This document shows, piece after piece, positions 1 to 5,110 of a stretch of 5,110 bases of DNA. Below the pieces are notes generated by a model. The model did no database searches, was not told the DNA's origin, and saw only the letters and a program-made list of their open reading frames with translations. The position numbers were made by a program, and so were the translations under genes. Source of the DNA: Bacteroidales bacterium (GTDB lineage Bacteria; Bacteroidota; Bacteroidia; Bacteroidales; VadinHA17); NCBI GenBank assembly GCA_015486475.1, contig WFRO01000291.1, positions 1 to 5,110 of the forward strand, in the 5' to 3' direction. Position 1 is the first letter of the stretch. Every line of letters starts with the position of its first letter.

Positions 1-90
1 ATAAACATCAGCAACCTGCACAGGGGTGTGTATATCTATCATATTTATTTTGACGGAAAAGATCAAAGGGGTAAACTGATAAAACAATAA
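1..90 (+). CDS. C-terminal end of a protein with a probable T9SS type A sorting domain (5' truncated)
   Basis: Reading from base 1 gives 29 codons and a TAA at 88-90. The peptide contains ISNLHRGVYIYHIYFDG and ends in GKLIKQ. This is the usual end of a type IX secretion C-terminal sorting domain of Bacteroidota: a small 'dIS.L..GvYiy.i' strand-turn-strand, a Gly-containing hairpin, and a final K-hydrophobic-K/R-Q tail. In that family the domain directs export across the outer membrane and is then removed, often with attachment of the passenger to the surface. The passenger lies outside the window, so its function cannot be stated. The call rests on a short pattern with no upstream context. 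No clear hairpin plus T-run terminator follows the stop. Confidence 0.68.
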   Translation: MNISNLHRGVYIYHIYFDGKDQRGKLIKQ

Positions 91-152
91 AAACGGATCC
101 TGGTCAGAGCAAGTGCAGGGCATTCATACTTTCTCCTCTGTCTCCCGGGAAG

Positions 153-191
153 AACTACCAACTACCAACCACAAACTACCAACTACCAACC
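153..191. repeat. 18-bp perfect direct repeat, built of AACTACC heptamers
   Basis: The 18-mer AACTACCAACTACCAACC occurs at 153-170 and again at 174-191, separated by ACA. Each copy is two AACTACC heptamers followed by AACC. The tract lies between the stop of the upstream secreted-protein gene and the candidate promoter of the downstream gene cluster, and no credible coding sequence covers it. It could be slippage-derived low-complexity DNA, a member of a genome-wide intergenic repeat family, or a binding site. The sequence alone does not decide. Confidence 0.85.
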
Positions 192-201
192 GCCGCCCCC
201 G

Positions 202-233
202 TTTGGAAAGCTATGATCCATTGCGTACATTTG
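202..233 (+). promoter_or_regulatory. Candidate Bacteroidota sigma-ABfr-type promoter for the four-gene cluster
   Basis: TTTG at 202-205 and TACATTTG at 226-233 are separated by 20 bp. They match the established Bacteroides -33 element (TTTG) and -7 element (TAnnTTTG) at a normal spacing. Transcription would begin near 238-242, leaving a leader of about 70 nt before the ATG at 312. It lies immediately downstream of the 18-bp direct repeat, so the repeat would sit just upstream of the -33 box. The match was found by eye in about 220 bp of intergenic DNA, and chance matches to such short boxes are possible. Confidence 0.45.
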
Positions 234-311
234 GTAGGAAGAAGTCCTGTCTTTCTGTTATCAGACCAGGGAAGCGGAGAAACAGTAATACAGAACTGAT
301 ATACAAAGTTT

Positions 312-809
312 ATGGAGATAAAAGTCAATATCACAAGGGAGGATTTTTTGGCGTTTAACAAATATGTCCTGCTCAGGAGCAAACTGAAAAGCGGTTTGGC
401 GATCGTTACCGTTTTCAATCTCTTATGGCTGATCGTCTTGAATTATAACAAGCCTTTTGATCCGTTGATCGTAATGATCGAACTGATTATATTTTATCTG
501 GCCTGGGGTGTTTTGATACTCATCATGTACATGATAAGCTTTTACAGGATCAGGAAAATGCCAGACCAGGACGGCAGTATTCTGCGGGAAAGAACTTATG
601 TGATCCTGGATGAAGGAATTAAAGAGGTGACCACATCAAGCGAAACGTTGTTCAGATGGAATGGCATCAAGAAAGTGGCAGAGACCAACGATTATGTCTA
701 TCTGTTTACGGACAGGATCGCTGCCTTTATCATTCCGAAAAGATATTTAAAAGGCCCCGGAGAAAGCGAACGGTTCGTAGAATTGTTAAAACAGAAGATC
801 TCCGGATAG
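312..809 (+). CDS. YcxB-like family membrane protein
   Basis: This 165-residue protein has the YcxB-like layout. A short polar N-terminus (MEIKVNITREDFLAFNKYVL) of the kind usual in this family is followed by two hydrophobic helices at about residues 25-45 and 52-78, then a soluble domain from about 92 to 162. In that domain the strand ERTYVILDEGIKE leads into LFRWNGIKKVAET, YVYLFTDRIAAFIIPKRYL and a final amphipathic helix. This is the family pattern 'F.W..I..v.e...y.yl......iiPkr.f'. The protein probably sits in the inner membrane with the C-terminal domain in the cytoplasm. The biochemical role of the family is not established. The ATG at 312 is supported by the family-like N-terminus and the candidate promoter about 70 nt upstream. 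No Shine-Dalgarno box is visible, as is usual in Bacteroidota. Part of the gene (481-540) is only about 35% G+C, well below the oxoprolinase downstream. Confidence 0.75.
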   Translation: MEIKVNITREDFLAFNKYVLLRSKLKSGLAIVTVFNLLWLIVLNYNKPFDPLIVMIELIIFYLAWGVLILIMYMISFYRIRKMPDQDGSILRERTYVILDEGIKEVTTSSETLFRWNGIKKVAETNDYVYLFTDRIAAFIIPKRYLKGPGESERFVELLKQKISG

Positions 810-867
810 CCCTGTATATTGACCGGTGTCTTCAGAAGATATAATTGTAACCAGGTTGAATAACCGG

Positions 868-1215
868 ATGTTGAATATAGGACCCGAACGATTTGAGCGG
901 TATATCCTGAAGTATTTCCTGATCGTGGTCGGGGTGATCATCCTGCGGATGCTGCTGCAGGAAGCCTTCCCCGGATGGTTCATGACCACGGTGGGAGGGG
1001 AAGGATCCACCCATACCATGACCAGCTTCTTTGGCCTCTATCAGAAAAATTTCTTTAACCTGGTCCCTGCTGCGGTCATGGCTGCAGATCTGCAAAACAC
1101 CGGGAAAAACCGGGTTATCATACCTCTTCTTACAATGATCTCCCTAACAGCCGGATTGTTCTTTTTTTCAGTATTGATCTTTGAAAATTTAGCAGATGAT
1201 CATGAAAAGATTTGA
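868..1215 (+). CDS. Small three-helix membrane protein, unknown function (paralogue of the next gene)
   Basis: The reading frame is open from a GTG at 826 (129 codons) to TGA at 1213-1215. I prefer the ATG at 868 (115 residues, MLNIGPERFERYILKYF) because the charged-RF-then-helix start then matches the next gene's N-terminus; GTG 826 and TTG 856 remain possible. Using 868 numbering, hydrophobic helices lie at about 13-30, 61-74 (weaker) and 82-106. A polar loop with GWFMTTVGGEGSTH follows helix 1. Helices 2 and 3 are linked by a DLQNTGKNR turn. I recognise no named family. It starts 58 nt (or 16 nt from GTG 826) after the YcxB-like gene and overlaps the next gene by 20 nt, so co-transcription is likely. 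An inner-membrane location is inferred from hydrophobicity only. Confidence 0.65.
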   Translation: MLNIGPERFERYILKYFLIVVGVIILRMLLQEAFPGWFMTTVGGEGSTHTMTSFFGLYQKNFFNLVPAAVMAADLQNTGKNRVIIPLLTMISLTAGLFFFSVLIFENLADDHEKI

Positions 1216-1546
1216 TGTTCAAAAAGCGATCATTAAATACGCTCTGTTGCTCTCGCTGTTTTACCTGTTCAATCTGGCCTGGATGTATTATTTGCATCTG
1301 CATATAGTCATGTGGTCGGCAGATAATGCAGGCAAGTTCTATGAGTACATCTCCTGGATGCCCCTGATCGTGCAGAGCCTTTTCAATATCGTCTTTGCCA
1401 TTCTGGTGTGGAAAGACCTGAAAGCAAACGACATCCGTAGTCCCCTGATCGTGGTCATTACCCTGTTGTTCGGGTTTTTAGGCATAGCCCTGTTCTTCCT
1501 CCAGCTGATCTATACCCTTTATCTGAAAAATACTGCATCCTCATGA
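1196..1546 (+). CDS. Small three-helix membrane protein, unknown function (second paralogue)
   Basis: This 116-residue hydrophobic protein has predicted membrane helices at about residues 13-38, 53-73 and 83-109. A short polar loop (SADNAGKFYE) follows helix 1, and a WKDLKANDIRSP turn lies between helices 2 and 3. It aligns with the preceding protein over most of its length: RF near the start, I-K-Y opening helix 1, FN-I/L-V with DL..N around helix 2, and a conserved T, G, FF and LI/LIF in helix 3. The start may be ATG 1196 or ATG 1202 (MKRFDV), two codons later. The gene begins inside the previous one (20-nt overlap) and its TGA (1544-1546) shares ATGA with the start of the oxoprolinase, a layout typical of translational coupling. 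No family or function is recognised. Confidence 0.72.
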   Translation: MIMKRFDVQKAIIKYALLLSLFYLFNLAWMYYLHLHIVMWSADNAGKFYEYISWMPLIVQSLFNIVFAILVWKDLKANDIRSPLIVVITLLFGFLGIALFFLQLIYTLYLKNTASS

Positions 1547-4500
1547 CCACACCTCTCATCCGTTTCCTCGCCGATACCGGCGGCACTTTCACTGACTGCA
1601 TCGCCCTTTACCCCGATGGCCGGCAGGTACGTCGCAAGGTACTCAGTCACGGTGCCATACGCAGCGTGGTGGAGGAGGTGGCCGGGGATCACCGTTACCG
1701 CCTGGCCGGCGACTGGGGTCTGGAGAAGGATATCCTGCAGGGGTATACCGTCACCGTGCCGGGCCGGCCCGGGGTGGAAGCCCGTGTGAAGACTTTCCTG
1801 CCCGCCGAAAGGCTGCTGGTTGTAGAGCCTGCGGGTGAGGAGGTGAAACTGGCGCAGGGCGATATGATAGAGCTTACGGCAGGGGAGGAGGCGCCTGTGC
1901 TGGGAGCACGGCTTATTACCTCCACCGGACTGAATGAGATGTTGCCACCTATGGAGGTGCGCCTGGGATCGACGCGCGGGACCAATGCTCTTCTTGAGAA
2001 AAAAGGAATACCCGTCGTTTTGCTTATCACAAAAGGCTTCAGGGATCTGCTGGAGATCGGCACCCAACAACGCCCGGATATCTTCGCCCGGAATGTGCAG
2101 AAGGAGCCTGTATTATATAAAAAGGTACTGGAAATAGATGAAAGAGTGGATGCCGCGGGCCGGGTACTGAAAAAGCCGGATCCGGATAAATACCGGCATA
2201 CGTTGAAGAAATTGAGGGACGACGGCTTTCAGGGGGTAGCCGTTGCTTTCATGAATGCTTACCGGAATCCGGATCATGAACGGTTATTTGAGCAACTTGC
2301 AAAGGAGGCCGGTTTTGAATATGTAAGTACTTCGGTGTCCCTGTCGGGCATGATGCGCTTTCTGCCGAGGGCTGAGACGACGGTCGTAAACACTTATCTC
2401 TCGGGAGCTATTCAGTCTTATCTGGAGAATATCGGAAATACCCTCACAGAGAACTCTGCATTGCATGTGATGACCAGCTCGGGAGGGCTGGTGGGTGCCG
2501 CCACCTTTCAGCCGAAAGACAGCCTGCTGAGCGGTCCTGCCGGTGGAGTGGTGGGAGCCTCGGAGAAGGGAAGACAGGCCGGCTTCGAACGGTTGATCCC
2601 TTTTGATATGGGGGGGACAAGTACGGATGTTTCCCGTGTGCATGGCCGGTATGATTACCGGTATGAGCTTGAGATCGGCGGCGTGCATGTCCTGGCGCCG
2701 GCCCTGACCATCGAAACGGTGGCTGCCGGAGGAGGCTCCGTCTGTTCTTTTGACGGGCACCGTTTGCGTGTAGGTCCGGAGAGTGCGGGCGCTTTTCCGG
2801 GACCTGCCTGTTATGGCGCCGGGGGTCCCCTTACCCTGACGGATGTGAATCTGCTGCTCGGGCGGCTGGATATACGGGAGTTCGGGATACCTGTCTTCCC
2901 CGGGGCGGCGGAACAGAAACTGGAGGAGTTGCAGGAAGAGATCAGCAAAAAAAGCGGACATAAGCCTGATAAGGATACCCTGCTGACCGGTTTTCTGGAT
3001 ATTGCCAATGAGATCATGGCGGGTGCGATCCGTAAGATCTCCGTGGCAAAAGGCTACGACCCGTCCGAATATGTGATGGTGGCTTTTGGCGGCGCCGGCG
3101 GACTTCATGCAGCGGGTGTAGCCCGGCATCTGGGGATGAAAGAGATCCTGGTGCCGGAAGATGCCGGATTGCTCAGTGCTTACGGCATGGGCCAGGCAAC
3201 CATGGAACGGTTTGCGGAAAGACAGATCCTGCAGCCCCTGGAGGTCTGTATCTCCCGGCTCCCTGTCTGGATGCGCGAAGCAGAAAAAGAAGCTGCGGCT
3301 ATGCTTGGAAAGGAAGGGATCAGCGCACGGGAAATGATCGTACGGGAACGGCTGTTGTTTATGCGCTTCCAGAACCAGGAATCTGCCATTGAAATTCCCT
3401 GGGTGCCGGAAAAGGAGATCAGGCAGGCCTTCCGGAAGGAATATATGCGGATCTTCGGCCACTGGAACGGGCAGGCTGTGGTGGAGGTAGAGTCGCTGCG
3501 CGTGATCGTGTCCACAAAACCGGTCAGGACCTCGGGAGAGGAAAATGTTGCGTTCAAAAGATATGTCCCTTCGCCCCATCATTTTGTGGATGCCCTGGTA
3601 GCAGGTGTGCAGCAAAAGATACCTGTCTATCTGAGAAAGGATCTGCTCCCGGGTGCGGAGATCAGAGGGTTTGCCCTCGTGCTGGATGCCTATAGCACAA
3701 CCGTGGTGGAAACAGACTGGTTGGTACAAATGGACAGGCACAGGAACCTGTATCTGAAGGATGAAAGCCATCCGGCCGGGAAGCAGGTGAAAGCAAAAGA
3801 TCATACGGAAGTTGCCGAACTGGAACTGTTCACCAACCGGTTTACGTTCATTGCACGCAATATGGGTTCTATGTTGCAACGTACTGCCATGTCGGTGAAT
3901 ATTAAGGAAAGACTGGATTTTTCCTGTGCCCTGCTGGATAAAGAAGGCAATCTGGTGGTCAACGCCCCGCATATACCTGTGCATCTGGGAAGCCTGGGTA
4001 TGTGTGTCCGTAAGGTCAGGGAGGTGATAGAGATGGAACCGGGAGACACGGTCATTACCAATCATCCGGCTTACGGCGGCTCTCATCTGCCGGATGTAAC
4101 CCTGATCACGCCTGTATTCACCGAAGAAGGAAAGCTGGCAGGGTATGTTGCCAACCGGGCCCACCATGCCGAGATAGGGGGCATACGCCCCGGGTCTATG
4201 CCGGCCGATGCTTCCAGCCTGGCCGAGGAAGGAGTGGTACTGTCACCTGCCTGGCTGGTGAGGCACGGAGAGGTGAGGTGGGATCAACTGAAGGACCTGC
4301 TTCTGAAGGCGCCTTATCCGACACGCGCCCTGCCCGTGAATCTGGCCGATATAAATGCCGCACTGGCAGCCAACAGAAATGGAGCAGAAGCACTTAAAAA
4401 CATGATCCGCTCCTACGGTTTTGATAAAGTGGAAGGATACATGGAGAGGATAAAAAAGCATGCTGCCGGGCGTATGCGGGAAACCCTCAGAAAAATACCG

Positions 4501-5110
4501 GACGGAAAATATGAGGCGACGGAATATCTGGATGACGGAACGAAATTGCATGTGAATTTTACTGTTTCCGGGGATACCTGCAGCATTGATTTTACGGGAA
4601 CGGACCCGGTCCACGCGGGCAATCTCAACGCCACCGGCGCCATCGTCAACGGCGTGGTCATCTACGTGCTGCGCCTGCTGGTGAACGAGGCCATGCCCCT
4701 CAACGACGGGCTCTTCGAGCCGGTGGAGATCATCCTGCCGGAGTGCCTCCTCAACCCCGTTTTCCCCGATGATCCGGCGCAGTGCCCCGCCATCGTGGGG
4801 GGCAATGTGGAGGTGAGCCAGCGTCTCACCGACACCCTCCTGAAGCCTTTCGGCATCCTGGCCTGCAGCCAGGGGACGATGAACAATGTCCTTTTCGGGG
4901 ATGATACTTTCAGCTATTATGAAACGATCTGTGGCGGATGCGGGGCCGGTCCCGGATTTGACGGAGCCTCTGCCGTGCATCACCACATGACCAATACACG
5001 CATCACAGACCCGGAGGTGATGGAATATCATTATCCGGTACGACTGGAGCGCTTTGAGATACGAACAGGATCGGGAGGCCGGGGACAGTACCGCGGAGGA
5101 AATGGTGTTA
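1543..5110 (+). CDS. 5-oxoprolinase / hydantoinase A-B fusion family ATPase (3' end cut by window)
   Basis: The frame is open from ATG 1543 to the window end: 1189 codons with no stop. Single-chain relatives such as eukaryotic OPLAH run to about 1290 residues, so roughly 60-100 are missing. The HyuA-type half comes first. It has the phosphate-binding DTGGTFTD (11-18), STRGTNALLEKKG (143-155), GFRDLLEIGTQ (165-175), SSGG (312-315), SGPAGGVVG (330-338), the second ATPase motif FDMGGTSTDVSR (354-365), TVAAGGGS (392-399), VGPESAGAFPGPACY (410-424) and FGGAGGLHA (515-523). An HyuA C-terminal region reaches about 745. The HyuB half starts at about 757 with LFTNRF, then NIKERLDFSCAL (786-797), NAPHIPVHLGS (807-817), NHPAYGGSHLPD (840-851), HHAEIGG (874-880), GGNVEVSQR (1086-1094), CSQGTMNN (1108-1115), HHHMTNTRITDPE (1146-1158) and GSGGRG (1176-1181). 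Known members hydrolyse ATP to open 5-oxo-L-proline to L-glutamate, in the cytosol. The NIKERLDFSCAL and NAPHIPVHLG segments closely resemble OPLAH, favouring that activity, but hydantoinase-like substrates are not excluded. Residues about 45-140 are longer than in the animal enzyme. The start overlaps the previous stop by 4 nt and lacks a Shine-Dalgarno box. Confidence 0.95.
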   Translation, partial: MTTPLIRFLADTGGTFTDCIALYPDGRQVRRKVLSHGAIRSVVEEVAGDHRYRLAGDWGLEKDILQGYTVTVPGRPGVEARVKTFLPAERLLVVEPAGEEVKLAQGDMIELTAGEEAPVLGARLITSTGLNEMLPPMEVRLGSTRGTNALLEKKGIPVVLLITKGFRDLLEIGTQQRPDIFARNVQKEPVLYKKVLEIDERVDAAGRVLKKPDPDKYRHTLKKLRDDGFQGVAVAFMNAYRNPDHERLFEQLAKEAGFEYVSTSVSLSGMMRFLPRAETTVVNTYLSGAIQSYLENIGNTLTENSALHVMTSSGGLVGAATFQPKDSLLSGPAGGVVGASEKGRQAGFERLIPFDMGGTSTDVSRVHGRYDYRYELEIGGVHVLAPALTIETVAAGGGSVCSFDGHRLRVGPESAGAFPGPACYGAGGPLTLTDVNLLLGRLDIREFGIPVFPGAAEQKLEELQEEISKKSGHKPDKDTLLTGFLDIANEIMAGAIRKISVAKGYDPSEYVMVAFGGAGGLHAAGVARHLGMKEILVPEDAGLLSAYGMGQATMERFAERQILQPLEVCISRLPVWMREAEKEAAAMLGKEGISAREMIVRERLLFMRFQNQESAIEIPWVPEKEIRQAFRKEYMRIFGHWNGQAVVEVESLRVIVSTKPVRTSGEENVAFKRYVPSPHHFVDALVAGVQQKIPVYLRKDLLPGAEIRGFALVLDAYSTTVVETDWLVQMDRHRNLYLKDESHPAGKQVKAKDHTEVAELELFTNRFTFIARNMGSMLQRTAMSVNIKERLDFSCALLDKEGNLVVNAPHIPVHLGSLGMCVRKVREVIEMEPGDTVITNHPAYGGSHLPDVTLITPVFTEEGKLAGYVANRAHHAEIGGIRPGSMPADASSLAEEGVVLSPAWLVRHGEVRWDQLKDLLLKAPYPTRALPVNLADINAALAANRNGAEALKNMIRSYGFDKVEGYMERIKKHAAGRMRETLRKIPDGKYEATEYLDDGTKLHVNFTVSGDTCSIDFTGTDPVHAGNLNATGAIVNGVVIYVLRLLVNEAMPLNDGLFEPVEIILPECLLNPVFPDDPAQCPAIVGGNVEVSQRLTDTLLKPFGILACSQGTMNNVLFGDDTFSYYETICGGCGAGPGFDGASAVHHHMTNTRITDPEVMEYHYPVRLERFEIRTGSGGRGQYRGGNGV

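Noticed and set aside
143..150. TCCCGGGA palindrome next to the direct repeat
   Set aside because: Eight-base palindromes occur by chance at this length; no second copy or known operator match.
246..270. Possible hairpin (CCTG / TCTG-TTAT-CAGA / CAGG) as a terminator or leader attenuator
   Set aside because: Two 4-bp stems broken by an asymmetric internal loop, with no following T-run; too weak to call.
113..358. 81-codon + strand frame running through the direct repeat into the YcxB-like gene
   Set aside because: It translates the low-complexity repeat (TTNHKLPTTNRRP) and then an out-of-frame part of the YcxB-like gene; no family resemblance.
176..418. 80-codon minus-strand frame over the promoter region
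   Set aside because: Overlaps the start of the YcxB-like gene on the opposite strand and ends in translated repeat; nothing family-like.
1519..2070. 183-codon minus-strand open frame across the start of the oxoprolinase
   Set aside because: In phase with the + strand codons and explained by the lack of TTA/CTA/TCA codons; overlaps the conserved DTGGTFTD and TRGTNALLE coding region.
2284..4167. 627-codon open frame on the minus strand, antisense to the oxoprolinase
   Set aside because: Its codons are exactly in phase with those of the + strand gene, so minus-strand stops would need TTA, CTA or TCA codons, which the oxoprolinase rarely uses. The minus frame ends at 2284-2286 where the gene has a TTA. 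The product is His/Gln/Arg-rich with no recognisable domain, while the + strand holds strong family motifs throughout.
4243..5031. 262-codon minus-strand open frame
   Set aside because: Same in-phase shadow of the oxoprolinase as the larger antisense frame; no domain or plausible composition.
1543..5110. Possible frameshift or split into separate hyuA and hyuB genes
   Set aside because: The frame was followed codon by codon with motifs appearing in order on both sides of the A/B junction (about residues 745-760) and no stop, so it is one continuous fusion.

Overview
The window reads as a piece of a Bacteroidota chromosome, probably Bacteroidales-like. Three observations support this. A fragment at the left edge looks like the C-terminal tail of a type IX secretion (T9SS) sorting domain. 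The only good promoter match is of the Bacteroides TTTG / TAnnTTTG type. None of the starts has a purine-rich Shine-Dalgarno box. Genus and species cannot be told from this window.

Layout, all on the + strand. Positions 1-90 are the last 29 codons and stop of a secreted or surface protein. Positions 91-311 form an intergenic region with an 18-bp direct repeat (153-170 and 174-191) and a candidate promoter (202-233). Four tightly packed genes follow: a YcxB-like two-helix membrane protein (312-809), two small three-helix membrane proteins that look like diverged tandem paralogues (868 or 826 to 1215, and 1196-1546), and a very large single-chain 5-oxoprolinase/hydantoinase-family ATPase. The last begins at 1543 and is still open at the window end (1189 codons visible).

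Spacing (16 or 58 nt, then a 20-nt overlap, then a 4-nt ATGA overlap) suggests one transcript starting near 240. The oxoprolinase is confidently assigned to its family: both HyuA-type actin-like ATPase motifs and the HyuB half are present in one polypeptide. If it is a true 5-oxoprolinase it would use ATP to open 5-oxo-L-proline to L-glutamate in the cytoplasm. The role of the three small membrane proteins is unknown, and co-transcription alone does not show that they work with the enzyme.

Base composition is uneven. The YcxB-like gene is A+T-rich (about 35% G+C in the stretch counted). The start of the oxoprolinase is about 62-67% G+C, its middle falls to about 45%, and a block at about 4600-4870 returns to about 65% G+C with nearly all codons ending in G or C. 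I see no RNA genes, CRISPR array, insertion sequence or convincing intrinsic terminator. The long minus-strand ORFs (up to 627 codons) are in-phase shadows of the oxoprolinase.
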